A stretch of 64,000 bases of DNA. Source: an uncultured Polaribacter sp. Its GTDB lineage: Bacteria > Bacteroidota > Bacteroidia > Flavobacteriales > Flavobacteriaceae. Made by a program: the position numbers and the translations under genes. Location: assembly GCA_913047375.1 (NCBI GenBank), contig CAJWTV010000005.1, positions 1 to 64,000 on the forward strand, given 5' to 3'. This document shows, one piece after another, positions 46,653 through 54,914 of this stretch. Position 1 is the first letter of the stretch. The number at the start of each line of letters is the position of its first letter. Under the pieces are notes generated by a model. It was not told the origin of the DNA. It searched no databases and was given only the letters and a program-made list of their open reading frames with translations.

Positions 46653-47198
46653 ATGAACAAAGATAAATTAAATAGCGAAAATTTTATCTACCAAAAGGTT
46701 GGAAAAGAATCAGGATTCACTGTTTCTTTAAACTATTTTGAAGAAATAGAAAATGATTTTTCAATTCGTTTATTTCAAGATGAAAATATAAAGAAAAAGT
46801 CGTTTGAAATACCATCAGATTATTTCGATAATTTAGAGGAAAAAATTACTAGAAAAATAGAATTAAAGCAACGAAAAGAAAAATTAATTTCTTTTAAAAA
46901 ATTGGCTTTAAAAATTATTCCTATTTCTGCAGCTGCTTCTATTATTTTATTTATTGGGGTAAATTCTTTTAATTATAATAAAACAAATCTAATCGATTTT
47001 AGTTCTATTACAAATAATGAAATAGAAAATTGGTTAATGAATAACTCAAATAGTATTAATGATGAAGACATAAACTCTTTAATCTATGATGTTAACTCGT
47101 TAGATGACGATTTAGAATTTACATATATTGATAACCTTAAAATTGAAGATTATATATATACTGATTATGATTTAATAATTATAAATGAACTGTACTAA
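46653..47198 (+). CDS. Probable anti-sigma factor, single membrane segment
   Basis: A 181-residue protein: a charged cytoplasmic part (1-85, with FEIPSDYFDNLEEKITRKIE, a motif seen before the membrane helix in flavobacterial anti-sigma-like proteins), one hydrophobic helix (about 90-107, IIPISAAASIILFIGV), and an acidic outer part (108-181). The layout and the place between an ECF sigma gene and an exported Spy-like gene indicate an anti-sigma. It has no zinc-binding anti-sigma motif, so the family assignment is by context. Confidence 0.75.
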   Translation: MNKDKLNSENFIYQKVGKESGFTVSLNYFEEIENDFSIRLFQDENIKKKSFEIPSDYFDNLEEKITRKIELKQRKEKLISFKKLALKIIPISAAASIILFIGVNSFNYNKTNLIDFSSITNNEIENWLMNNSNSINDEDINSLIYDVNSLDDDLEFTYIDNLKIEDYIYTDYDLIIINELY

Positions 47199-47199
47199 A

Positions 47200-47643
47200 A
47201 TGAAAAAATACATATTTAATCTTTTTGTGATTTTCGCTTTTTGCTCCGCTCTAAGCGCACAGGATAAAGATCGAAAAGAGACAATTAAGAGTCTAAAAAT
47301 AGGCTACTTAACAAAGGAGCTAGATTTAACTATTGAAGAAGCAGAAAAATTTTGGCCAGTCTACAATTCTCACCAAAGAAATATTTATAATAGTAGAAAT
47401 ATTATAATGAAAAAGTTTAATAGCAAATTGGAAGCTAAAAAAAATTATAATTCCCTTTCAGAATCTGAAGCTAAAAAATTAGTAGAAAAAGATTTAGACG
47501 CTTCCGAAAAAGTTTACATTGAAAGAAAAAAGTTTCTCAAAAAATTAACGAGTATCATTTCTTATAAAAAAATCTTAAAATTACAAATTGCCGAGAGGGA
47601 TTTTGGTAGAAAAGTAATGAGGAAGTTTAGAGGCAGAAAATAG
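47200..47643 (+). CDS. Exported Spy/LTXXQ-like sensor or chaperone
   Basis: A 147-residue protein starting at the ATG at 47200, giving the signal peptide KKYIFNLFVIFAFCSALSAQ; an in-frame ATG 15 nt earlier would lie inside the previous gene and before the lysines, so the later one is preferred. The mature part is helical and highly charged (LTKELDLTIEEAEKFWPVYN, ending RKVMRKFRGRK), resembling Spy/CpxP-type periplasmic proteins. It follows the anti-sigma gene by 1 nt, so a role as the sensing component is likely but inferred. Confidence 0.82.
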   Translation: MKKYIFNLFVIFAFCSALSAQDKDRKETIKSLKIGYLTKELDLTIEEAEKFWPVYNSHQRNIYNSRNIIMKKFNSKLEAKKNYNSLSESEAKKLVEKDLDASEKVYIERKKFLKKLTSIISYKKILKLQIAERDFGRKVMRKFRGRK

Positions 47644-47649
47644 TATATT

Positions 47650-47844
47650 TTACTTAATCAAATTCATGCAAATATGTAGTTCTGGCTTATTATTTATGAA
47701 TAGTTTTAGCCATATACTCAATTCATTTATTTCGTGAGGCAATAATCTTGCTAAGGCTTTTTCTAATTCCTTACAGAACAAATCTGAACTAAAACTAACC
47801 TTTTTAAGAACCGTTTTGGAGTACTCGAACATTGCTCTTGCCAT
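47650..47844 (-). CDS. Small conserved flavobacterial protein of unknown function
   Basis: A 64-residue protein: MARAMFEYSKTVLKKVSF at the start, CKELEKALARLLPHEINEL and LHICMNLIK at the end. I have seen closely similar proteins across flavobacteria, which supports a real gene despite its size. No signal peptide, helix-turn-helix or metal motif is obvious. It converges with the Spy-like gene with a 6-nt gap, and its promoter is not clear. Confidence 0.72.
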   Translation of the reverse strand: MARAMFEYSKTVLKKVSFSSDLFCKELEKALARLLPHEINELSIWLKLFINNKPELHICMNLIK

Positions 47845-47901
47845 ATAAATTTAAAATCATTTATACAATAACGAAAACTTACGTTAAATATTGTTGTAAA
47901 C

Positions 47902-47931
47902 AAAAACGATTCTCAAAATGAGAATCGTTTA
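47902..47931 (-). terminator. Terminator of the 88-residue gene
   Basis: A 12-bp perfect stem (AAACGATTCTCA and complement) with a 3-nt loop, followed on the minus strand by a T-run, 23 nt after the stop of the 88-residue gene. Confidence 0.85.
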
Positions 47932-47953
47932 AATAAAATTTAATTTCCTTGTC

Positions 47954-48220
47954 TTATAAAGCGTTAATTTTAGAAACTAAAGCAGAAGCTTTTGTCTCTA
48001 ATTCTGAACTTATTCCTTGAAAATGTGCTTTTTTGTTTTCTACATTTTTAGCGTTTAATTTTGCAATTAAATCGTCAAAAGTAGCAATTGCATCATCAAT
48101 AAGTGCTTCAGAAGCTTTTACATCTGCTTTTGGGTTTAATAATTGATAAACGTAACATTCTTCAATTAAATCTCCTAAAGTATAATTGATATCTTTTTTT
48201 AAGTTTTTTATGCTTGCCAT
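47954..48220 (-). CDS. Small helical conserved protein of unknown function
   Basis: An 88-residue protein, almost all helical and acidic/lysine-rich: SIKNLKKDINYTLGDLIEEC at the start and ALIDDAIATFDDLIAKL in the middle, ending ETKASALVSKINAL. It has no signal peptide or known motif. It has its own -7 box and a strong terminator, so it is an independent short transcript; that organisation and the length suggest an abundant small protein. Known in other flavobacteria as a hypothetical protein. Confidence 0.8.
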   Translation of the reverse strand: MASIKNLKKDINYTLGDLIEECYVYQLLNPKADVKASEALIDDAIATFDDLIAKLNAKNVENKKAHFQGISSELETKASALVSKINAL

Positions 48221-48241
48221 AATATTTTTTATTTATTGTTG

Positions 48242-48249
48242 CAAAAATA
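48242..48249 (-). promoter_or_regulatory. -7 box of the 88-residue gene
   Basis: Minus-strand TATTTTTG followed by CAAC, a perfect TAnnTTTG, 21 nt above the ATG and downstream of the HAD stop. Confidence 0.55.
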
Positions 48250-48259
48250 GTTTATTTAT

Positions 48260-48964
48260 TTAAAAGAGCGTTAAAACTTCTTTTATATTTAAAACAGTTT
48301 TATAATCTATTAATGATTTCTCTAGTTCAGAAATTTCTTCATGAATCCAAGTGGTGTGAAAAGGTATATGAATTGCTTCTGCACCTATCTCTATCAATGG
48401 TAAAACGTCAGATTTCAAAGAGTTCCCAATCATCAATAACTCGTTTGGTTTAATATCTAAACATGCTATTAACTTAAGATAGTTTATTGCTTTTTTATCA
48501 CTCATTACTTCTACATGATGAAAATATTTTAACAAACCGGATTTTTCTAACTTTCGTTCTTGATCTAATAAATCTCCTTTAGTAGCTAATATGACTTTAT
48601 AATTAGTCTGTAATGATTGTAATACAAGTTCTATATCATCTAATAGTTTTATTGGCTTATCGAGCATAGCTTTACCAATATTTAATATTTTGCCAATATC
48701 CTCTTGATTAATTTGATAATTAGAAATCTCTAATGCAGATTCTAACATCGATAACACAAAACCTTTAACTCCATATCCATAGAGTTTTAAATTTTCTATT
48801 TCTTTATTAAAAAGCTCATTGTCTATTTTTATTTTAGATTGATATTTAGATAATATTGTAGCAAATTCTTGTTCTGCATCTCTAAAATAGGTTTCATTTG
48901 CCCATAATGTATCATCTGCATCAAAAGCAATTACTTTTATGTCCTTGTAAATTTTAAGATTCAC
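48260..48964 (-). CDS. HAD-superfamily hydrolase
   Basis: A 234-residue HAD phosphatase: motif I AFDADDTLWANE, motif II LATKGDL (Thr), Lys in the motif III region, and motif IV IGNSLKSDV. The C1 cap is helical. Its start overlaps the kdsB stop by one base, so it is coupled to the CMP-KDO enzyme, but it is not the usual small KdsC type; substrate unknown. Confidence 0.9.
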   Translation of the reverse strand: MNLKIYKDIKVIAFDADDTLWANETYFRDAEQEFATILSKYQSKIKIDNELFNKEIENLKLYGYGVKGFVLSMLESALEISNYQINQEDIGKILNIGKAMLDKPIKLLDDIELVLQSLQTNYKVILATKGDLLDQERKLEKSGLLKYFHHVEVMSDKKAINYLKLIACLDIKPNELLMIGNSLKSDVLPLIEIGAEAIHIPFHTTWIHEEISELEKSLIDYKTVLNIKEVLTLF

Positions 48965-49695
48965 TATAAATTCAGATGTTTTTTAGCTTTTTCTAAATCT
49001 TCCGGAGTATCAATACCAATAGATTCAATTTCAGTTTCAATCATCTTAATTTTTTTACCTACTTCTAAATAACGTAAAGCTTCTATTTTTTCTGAAGCTT
49101 CAAGTGGTGTTAAGTCCGTATGATAAAAATCTATTAAAGTCTTTTTTCTAAAAGCATAAACTCCTTTATGTTTATAATATTTTACATTAAGATCATTAGC
49201 TCTATTAAATGGAATTATACTTCTAGAGAAATATAACGCAAATCCAAAATTATCTGTAATTACTTTTACATTGTTAGGGTTAAGAATATCATCTTTATTT
49301 AAAATTTCTACTTTTAATGAGGCTAAATCTATCTCTTTATTAATATCATTTTTAAAAACTTCTATCAGCTTAGATAAAGAGACAACATCTATAAATGGTT
49401 CATCACCTTGAACATTAACAACAACATCTACATCTAAATTTTCGACAACTTCTGCAATTCTATCAGAACCACATTCATGATCTTTTATACTCATGATTAC
49501 TTTTCCTCCAGCTTCAGAAATATTATTAAAAATAATTTCAGAATCTGTTACTACATAAACCTCATCAAATAAGTTGGTGTTTACAGTAGCTTCATAGGTG
49601 GTTAGAATAACTGTTTTTCCTCCCAAATTTTTCATTAATTTACCAGGAAAACGAGTTGCACTATATCGTGCAGGAATCATTGCAATTATTTTCAT
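48964..49695 (-). CDS. kdsB: 3-deoxy-manno-octulosonate cytidylyltransferase
   Basis: A 243-residue enzyme that activates KDO as CMP-KDO for lipid A/core assembly. Signatures: [36 protein letters not shown] and [10 protein letters not shown]. It proves an LPS-making outer membrane. It is 7 nt after queD and overlaps the HAD gene by one base. Confidence 0.96.
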   Translation of the reverse strand: MKIIAMIPARYSATRFPGKLMKNLGGKTVILTTYEATVNTNLFDEVYVVTDSEIIFNNISEAGGKVIMSIKDHECGSDRIAEVVENLDVDVVVNVQGDEPFIDVVSLSKLIEVFKNDINKEIDLASLKVEILNKDDILNPNNVKVITDNFGFALYFSRSIIPFNRANDLNVKYYKHKGVYAFRKKTLIDFYHTDLTPLEASEKIEALRYLEVGKKIKMIETEIESIGIDTPEDLEKAKKHLNL

Positions 49696-49702
49696 ACTTT
49701 TT

Positions 49703-50116
49703 TTATTCTCCAGAATATGTCACAAAATTCCTTGGAGTTTCATACAATGTAACTTTTAAATCTAAATTATTAGGTAAAAGCTTTCTTAATTTACCATAAA
49801 TAACAACTGAAATGTTTTCAGCTGTTGGATTTAAGTCTTTAAACTCCGGAACTTCAATATTTAAGTTCTTATGATCAAAAGCCTCTTCTATTTCAGATTT
49901 TATATGATTTTTCAAAATACCTAAATCATAAACATAACCTGTTTCTTGGTCAATATCTCCAGTTAAAGATACTATTAATTCATAATTATGACCATGAAAA
50001 TGGGGATTACTACACTTATTAAAAACTTCAAAGTTTTTTTCATTGGACCAATCTTTTCTGTATAATCTGTGTGCACTATTAAAATGTGCTTTTCTGTGTA
50101 CGGTAACTTTAGGCAT
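49703..50116 (-). CDS. queD: 6-carboxytetrahydropterin synthase family protein
   Basis: A 137-residue tunnelling-fold enzyme: [12 protein letters not shown] with the first zinc His, then [13 protein letters not shown] with the two other zinc His, and [13 protein letters not shown]. It matches QueD (queuosine/preQ0 precursor synthesis) or 6-pyruvoyl-tetrahydropterin synthase; the short loop and Cys in FNKCSNPH favour QueD. Its start overlaps the idi stop by 8 nt. Confidence 0.9.
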   Translation of the reverse strand: MPKVTVHRKAHFNSAHRLYRKDWSNEKNFEVFNKCSNPHFHGHNYELIVSLTGDIDQETGYVYDLGILKNHIKSEIEEAFDHKNLNIEVPEFKDLNPTAENISVVIYGKLRKLLPNNLDLKVTLYETPRNFVTYSGE

Positions 50117-50627
50117 TTTTTAATTTTTGATAAGATTCTTTAAAAATAATTTTAAACCAAGCTGTATATATCTCTGGTTTGTCTTCAATATCTTTTTTTA
50201 CGTCTTCTAAAAGCATCCATTTGTAATTTTCCACTTCTTCAAGATTTATGTCAGGTACCCCTTCAAAACTACCTACCATAACATGATCTAACTCATGCTC
50301 TGTTAAGCCGTTATCAAAAGCCGCTTTGTACACAAAAGAAAAAACTTCTTTTAAATTAGTTTTTATACCCATTTCTTCTTGTAATCTTCTTTTACCAGCG
50401 TCCAAGTTGGTTTCTTCATCTCTTTGATGTGAACAGCAAGTATTTGTCCAAAGTAATGGCGAATGGTATTTATGAGCAGCTCTTTGCTGTAACATTAACT
50501 CTCCTTTTGTATTAAAAACAAAAACTGAAAATGCTCTGTGTAAAATAGCTTTTTCATGTGCTTCCATTTTTGGCATCAATCCAATTTGATTGTCGTTTTC
50601 ATCTACCAGAATCACTTGTTCTTCCAT
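50109..50627 (-). CDS. idi: Isopentenyl-diphosphate delta-isomerase, type 1
   Basis: A 172-residue Nudix-fold isomerase that interconverts IPP and DMAPP. The active-site Cys lies in LWTNTCCSHQ, followed by AGKRRLQEEMG (metal and catalytic Glu) and the tail with EHELDHVMVG. An in-frame ATG 30 nt upstream would give MIFDFIIFVN; it is rejected since the -7 box TATATTTG lies between the two ATGs, so that start could not be transcribed from this promoter. First gene of the idi-queD-kdsB-HAD run. Confidence 0.93.
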   Translation of the reverse strand: MEEQVILVDENDNQIGLMPKMEAHEKAILHRAFSVFVFNTKGELMLQQRAAHKYHSPLLWTNTCCSHQRDEETNLDAGKRRLQEEMGIKTNLKEVFSFVYKAAFDNGLTEHELDHVMVGSFEGVPDINLEEVENYKWMLLEDVKKDIEDKPEIYTAWFKIIFKESYQKLKNA

Positions 50628-50632
50628 ATTTA

Positions 50633-50640
50633 CAAATATA
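50633..50640 (-). promoter_or_regulatory. -7 box directly ahead of idi (leaderless position)
   Basis: Minus-strand TATATTTG ends only 5 nt before the idi ATG. With the usual distance to the start point, transcription would begin at or within a few bases of the ATG. Confidence 0.6.
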
Positions 50641-50748
50641 ATGAAATCAAATATCATTAATTGATAAAAAAAATAGAAAACAACTTAAATTAATAATTTA
50701 TTTATGCTGATGATTTATATTTACAAATACTAAAAATAAGTTTCGAAT

Positions 50749-51438
50749 ATGAAATTTCCTGTAATAATTCCTTTTATTATTTCATTAATAACTTTTTATC
50801 AGTGTCAATTAAAAGAAAATAATATCTCTCCTGCTGAAGATATAATTTCTTATGAAATGCCTGTGAAAAAAGAAATTAAAAAAGCTTGGGATAGTTTAAA
50901 TAAAAATAATGTCACTAGTTTTTTTAAAGAATATGGTCAACAAAATAAGGACACGAAAGTTATAATAAAAACTGATTACGGGAATATTAAAATTAAATTA
51001 TACAACGACACACCTTTACACAGAGCAAATTTTATTTTTCTAACTAAAATCAAATACTTTAACACTACTGTTTTTTATAGAATTGCGAAAAACTTTGTTA
51101 TTCAAGGAGGAAATTCCGATAATTTTCAGACAGTAAAAGATAGATATAAATATGGTAATTATAAATTACCTAGAGAATTTAGAGAAAATAGAAAACATAA
51201 ATATGGTGCATTAGCCGCCGCAAGAAGTTGGAAAAAAAACCCACTTAAGGTATCTAGTCCATTTGAGTTTTATATTGTTCAAAATAGGAATGGAGCTCAT
51301 CATTTAAATAATGAACATACTGTTTTTGGTGAAGTTATTTCAGGATTTTCTACCATGGATAAAATCGCAAAATTAAAAGTCGGAGTTGACGAATGGCCAG
51401 AGGAAGATGTAAATATGGAAGTCGAAATTTTAGATTGA
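50749..51438 (+). CDS. Cyclophilin-type peptidyl-prolyl isomerase, probable lipoprotein
   Basis: A 229-residue exported PPIase: hydrophobic signal (FPVIIPFIISLITFYQC, Cys20, a weak lipobox), an about 50-residue linker, then a cyclophilin domain with VFYRIAKNFVIQGGN, a lysine-rich loop RYKYGNYKLPREFRENRKHK and a conserved FEFYIVQNR. Some catalytic positions are altered relative to CypA (for example the usual FHRVI is FYRIA), so activity may be reduced. It is upstream of prfC by 44 nt, but prfC has its own promoter. Confidence 0.86.
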   Translation: MKFPVIIPFIISLITFYQCQLKENNISPAEDIISYEMPVKKEIKKAWDSLNKNNVTSFFKEYGQQNKDTKVIIKTDYGNIKIKLYNDTPLHRANFIFLTKIKYFNTTVFYRIAKNFVIQGGNSDNFQTVKDRYKYGNYKLPREFRENRKHKYGALAAARSWKKNPLKVSSPFEFYIVQNRNGAHHLNNEHTVFGEVISGFSTMDKIAKLKVGVDEWPEEDVNMEVEILD

Positions 51439-51465
51439 TAATTGCAGTTGTAAAACGTATCTTTG
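51435..51465 (+). promoter_or_regulatory. Promoter of prfC
   Basis: TTG (51435-51437) at the very end of the upstream gene, 20 nt, TATCTTTG (51458-51465), followed by CATCC. The prfC ATG is 17 nt further on. Confidence 0.65.
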
Positions 51466-51482
51466 CATCCTAATTTTCATTA

Positions 51483-53075
51483 ATGAGTTTTTTAGAAGAA
51501 ATTAAACGTAGAAGAACATTCGGAATTATTTCGCATCCAGATGCTGGAAAAACAACCTTAACAGAAAAGTTATTACTTTTTGGTGGTGCTATCCAAGAGG
51601 CAGGTGCTGTGAAAAATAATAAAATAAAAAAAGGTGCCACATCTGATTTTATGGAAATTGAACGTCAACGTGGGATTTCTGTTGCTACTTCTGTTTTAGC
51701 TTTTATTTATAAAGATAAAAAAATAAATATTCTTGATACTCCTGGTCATAAAGACTTTGCAGAGGACACTTTTAGAACTTTAACAGCTGTTGACAGTGTA
51801 ATTGTAGTAATTGATGTTGCTAAAGGTGTAGAACCACAAACTGAAAAGTTAGTTCAAGTATGTAGAATGCGTAGCATACCAATGCTTGTTTTTATCAATA
51901 AATTAGATAGAGAAGGTAAAGATGCTTTTGATTTACTTGATGAAGTAGAGCAAAAATTAGGGTTACGTGTTACTCCAATGAGCTTCCCGATAGGTATGGG
52001 ATACGACTTCAAAGGAATTTATAATATTTGGGAAAAAAAATTGAACCTTTTTTCTGGTGACAATAAAACATCTATTTCTGAAGGAATAGAATTTAACGAC
52101 TTATCAAATAGTCAGTTAGACGAAATTATTGGAGAGAACTCTGCACAAACTTTACGTGAAGATGTTGAATTAATTGATGAAGTATATCCTAATTACAATC
52201 AAGAAGAATATTTAAACGGGAAATTACAACCTGTTTTTTTTGGTTCTGCTCTTAATAATTTTGGTGTGAAAGAATTATTAGACGCGTTTATTGAGATTGC
52301 TCCCGCCCCACTTCCTAAAAAAGCCGAAGAACGTTTGGTAGATTCCAAGGAAGAAAAAATGACAGGATTCGTTTTTAAAATTCATGCAAATATGGATCCT
52401 AAACATAGAGATAGATTAGCTTTTATAAAGATAGTTTCCGGAATATTTAAAAGAAATTCTCCTTATCTACACGTTAGAAATGGTAAAAAAGTAAAATTTT
52501 CTAGTCCCAATGCTTTTTTTGCTGAAAAGAAAGAAATTGTAGACGAATCTTTCCCTGGAGACATAGTTGGAATTCATGATACTGGTAGTTTTAAAATTGG
52601 AGATACACTCACTGAAGGAGAGCAATTAAACTTTAAAGGAATCCCTAGTTTTTCTCCAGAACATTTTCGTTATGTAAATAATGCAGATCCAATGAAGTCT
52701 AAACAATTATTTAAAGGTTTGGACCAATTAATGGATGAAGGTGTTGCTCAATTATTTACCCTAGATACTAATGGAAGAAAAGTAATTGGAACAGTTGGAG
52801 CACTTCAATATGAAGTAATACAATATCGTTTAGAACACGAATATGGTGCAAAGTGTAGCTATGAAAACCTTCAAGTTCATAAAGCTTGTTGGGTAGAGCC
52901 TGAGGATTTTAAAAATGCAGAATTTATTAACTTTAAAAGAGTTAAGCAACGCTTTTTAGCAAAAGACAAACAAGGTCAATTAGTGTTTTTAGCAGATTCT
53001 GCTTTTACTATACAAATGACACAGAGTAAATACCCAACAGTAAAATTACATTTCACAAGCGAATTTAAAAACTAA
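51483..53075 (+). CDS. prfC: Peptide chain release factor 3
   Basis: A 530-residue translational GTPase that recycles RF1/RF2. GTP motifs: G1 HPDAGKTTLTEK, G2 region RGISVATSV, G3 DTPGHKDFAEDT, G4 NKLDREG. The family-specific segment EPQTEKLVQVCRMR and C-terminal EVIQYRLEHEYGA are present. It is followed 13 nt later by the cyclophilin-FKBP gene. Confidence 0.96.
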   Translation: MSFLEEIKRRRTFGIISHPDAGKTTLTEKLLLFGGAIQEAGAVKNNKIKKGATSDFMEIERQRGISVATSVLAFIYKDKKINILDTPGHKDFAEDTFRTLTAVDSVIVVIDVAKGVEPQTEKLVQVCRMRSIPMLVFINKLDREGKDAFDLLDEVEQKLGLRVTPMSFPIGMGYDFKGIYNIWEKKLNLFSGDNKTSISEGIEFNDLSNSQLDEIIGENSAQTLREDVELIDEVYPNYNQEEYLNGKLQPVFFGSALNNFGVKELLDAFIEIAPAPLPKKAEERLVDSKEEKMTGFVFKIHANMDPKHRDRLAFIKIVSGIFKRNSPYLHVRNGKKVKFSSPNAFFAEKKEIVDESFPGDIVGIHDTGSFKIGDTLTEGEQLNFKGIPSFSPEHFRYVNNADPMKSKQLFKGLDQLMDEGVAQLFTLDTNGRKVIGTVGALQYEVIQYRLEHEYGAKCSYENLQVHKACWVEPEDFKNAEFINFKRVKQRFLAKDKQGQLVFLADSAFTIQMTQSKYPTVKLHFTSEFKN

Positions 53076-53088
53076 AAATTAATTAATT

Positions 53089-54021
53089 ATGAATAATGGT
53101 ATATATGCAAAATTCACTACTTCAAAAGGTGATATTTTAGTAAAATTAGAAGAAGAAAAAACACCAGGAACCGTAGGTAACTTTGTAGCTTTATCTGAAG
53201 GGAATTTAGAAAACTCAGTAAAAGCTCAAGGAACGCCATATTATGACGGATTAAAATTCCATAGAGTTATTCCAGATTTTATGATTCAAGGGGGCTGTCC
53301 TCAAGGAACTGGAACTGGTAACCCAGGATATAAGTTTGATGATGAATTTCATACAGATTTAAAACACGATACTCCAGGGAAATTAGCAATGGCGAACTCT
53401 GGTCCTGCAACAAATGGAAGTCAGTTTTACATAACTCACATTCCAACCCCATGGCTAGACAATAAACATACTGTTTTTGGAAGCGTAGTTGAAGGGCAAG
53501 ATATAGTTGATACAATTGGACAAGGCGATGAATTAACTTCAGTGAAAATCCTAAGAATAGGTGCAGATGCGGAGAAATTCAACGCTGTTGAAGCTTTTAG
53601 AACTTTTGAAGGATCTAGAGAAGGACGTGAAGCAGAAGAAAAAGCAAAACAAAAAGCTTTGCTAGATACAGTTGCAGCAGGATATGATGAAACCGATAGT
53701 GGTTTACGTTATCAAATATTACAAAAAGGAACAGGAAAACAAGCAACAAAGGGTGCTGGTGTTTCCGTACATTATAAAGGTCAATTGTTAGATGGTACTG
53801 TTTTTGATTCTTCATACAAAAGAAAAGAGCCAATAGATTTTAATGTAGGTCTAGGTCAAGTAATCTCAGGTTGGGATGAAGGAATTCAATTATTAAAAGT
53901 TGGAGATAAAGCGCGTTTTGTAATTCCGTCGGACCTCGCCTATGGTGATGCTGGTGCTGGTGGAGTAATTCCTCCGGGTGCTACTTTAATTTTTGATGTT
54001 GAATTAATGGATGTAAAATAA
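53089..54021 (+). CDS. Dual-domain immunophilin: cyclophilin fused to FKBP
   Basis: A 310-residue cytoplasmic protein (no signal peptide) with two complete PPIase folds of different classes. Cyclophilin, about 5-160: FHRVIPDFMIQGGCPQ, MANSGPATNGSQFYI and WLDNKHTVFG carry the catalytic Arg, Gln and active-site loops. Linker with charged helix (about 165-205). FKBP, about 210-310: GVSVHYKGQLLDGTVFDSSY and ending PPGATLIFDVELMDV. Fusions of this order are known in Flavobacterium as CFBP-type dual immunophilins. Placed 13 nt behind prfC, ahead of a terminator. Confidence 0.93.
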   Translation: MNNGIYAKFTTSKGDILVKLEEEKTPGTVGNFVALSEGNLENSVKAQGTPYYDGLKFHRVIPDFMIQGGCPQGTGTGNPGYKFDDEFHTDLKHDTPGKLAMANSGPATNGSQFYITHIPTPWLDNKHTVFGSVVEGQDIVDTIGQGDELTSVKILRIGADAEKFNAVEAFRTFEGSREGREAEEKAKQKALLDTVAAGYDETDSGLRYQILQKGTGKQATKGAGVSVHYKGQLLDGTVFDSSYKRKEPIDFNVGLGQVISGWDEGIQLLKVGDKARFVIPSDLAYGDAGAGGVIPPGATLIFDVELMDVK

Positions 54022-54043
54022 TTTCAACTCTTTTTTAATAATT

Positions 54044-54076
54044 AAAAGCTCAGTTTCAAAACTGAGCTTTTTTTTT
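54044..54076 (+). terminator. Terminator after the cyclophilin-FKBP gene
   Basis: AAAAGCTCAGT pairs with ACTGAGCTTTT around 6 nt, followed by a long T-run. It closes the prfC transcript. Confidence 0.9.
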
Positions 54077-54128
54077 ATTTTAAATTATAAATTTTATCTG
54101 ATTTTACTAAGAATTGAGTTAAATTTAT

Positions 54129-54848
54129 ATGATGAAAAAAATTACTATTCTTTTATTATTTACTGCTTTACTAATCTCAAATAATAGTGTTGGACAAAAG
54201 TTCAATACTGATAAAAAATACACTTTTAAAATTGGAGATAATAACGGAATTGGAAAGTGGTACATGGGCAGAGAAATTGCCTATGTAATGGGATTTGAAG
54301 GAATTGGTTGGCTTGAAAGATCCGATCGAGAAAAAGAAGAAAATGTTTCTAATTTGATTAAAAACATGAGAATTAAATTAAATGATACTATTGCAGATAT
54401 TGGAGCTGGTTCTGGGTATCATGCTTTTAGGATGGCACCGTTAGCTAAAAAAGGCCTGGTTTATGCAGTGGATATTCAAGAAGAAATGTTAATGGCGATT
54501 GAAAAGAGCAAAGAGTCTCGCAAAATTAGAAATATTGAAACAATTCTAGGAAGTGAAAAAGGTGTTCATTTACCTAAAAATTCAGTTGATAAAATTTTAA
54601 TGGTTGACGTATATCATGAGTTTAATTTCCCTTCAGAGATGATTGCTTCAATGAAAAACGCATTGAAGCCCAATGGACAATTATTCTTAATAGAATATAG
54701 AGATGAAGATTCAAAAGTTCCTATCAAAAAAATACATAAAATGACTGAAAAACAAGCTGTTAAAGAAATGGAAGCTGCTGGTTTTAAACTTAAAGAAAAT
54801 ATTGAGAATCTTCCTTGGCAGCATTGTATGGTTTTTGTTAAAGAATAA
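54129..54848 (+). CDS. SAM-dependent methyltransferase fold protein with signal peptide
   Basis: A 239-residue protein that begins with a convincing signal peptide (MMKKITILLLFTALLISNN, cleavage about after VGQ at 23) and continues as a class I methyltransferase: motif I IADIGAGSGYHAFRMAPL, YAVDIQEEML, a KILMVDVYHEF post-motif and LKPNGQLFLIEYRDE. SAM is cytoplasmic, so an exported enzyme of this fold is puzzling. If the start were downstream, the first conserved motif would still be intact, so the signal could alternatively be a membrane anchor. It has a weak upstream -7 box and stands between a terminator and trmD. Confidence 0.85.
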   Translation: MMKKITILLLFTALLISNNSVGQKFNTDKKYTFKIGDNNGIGKWYMGREIAYVMGFEGIGWLERSDREKEENVSNLIKNMRIKLNDTIADIGAGSGYHAFRMAPLAKKGLVYAVDIQEEMLMAIEKSKESRKIRNIETILGSEKGVHLPKNSVDKILMVDVYHEFNFPSEMIASMKNALKPNGQLFLIEYRDEDSKVPIKKIHKMTEKQAVKEMEAAGFKLKENIENLPWQHCMVFVKE

Positions 54849-54902
54849 AAAACCTAATTAATTGAATAATAATAAAGTTTATTTATTCTTTAACAAAAAT
54901 CA

Positions 54903-54910
54903 TACATTTG
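54903..54910 (+). promoter_or_regulatory. -7 box directly ahead of trmD (leaderless position)
   Basis: TACATTTG, a perfect TAnnTTTG, ends 4 nt before the trmD ATG. Confidence 0.6.
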
Positions 54911-54914
54911 TAAT

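Noticed and set aside
47185-47199. An earlier ATG for the Spy-like gene
   Set aside because: It lies inside the anti-sigma gene and adds NCTK before the lysines of a normal signal peptide; the ATG at 47200 is more natural.
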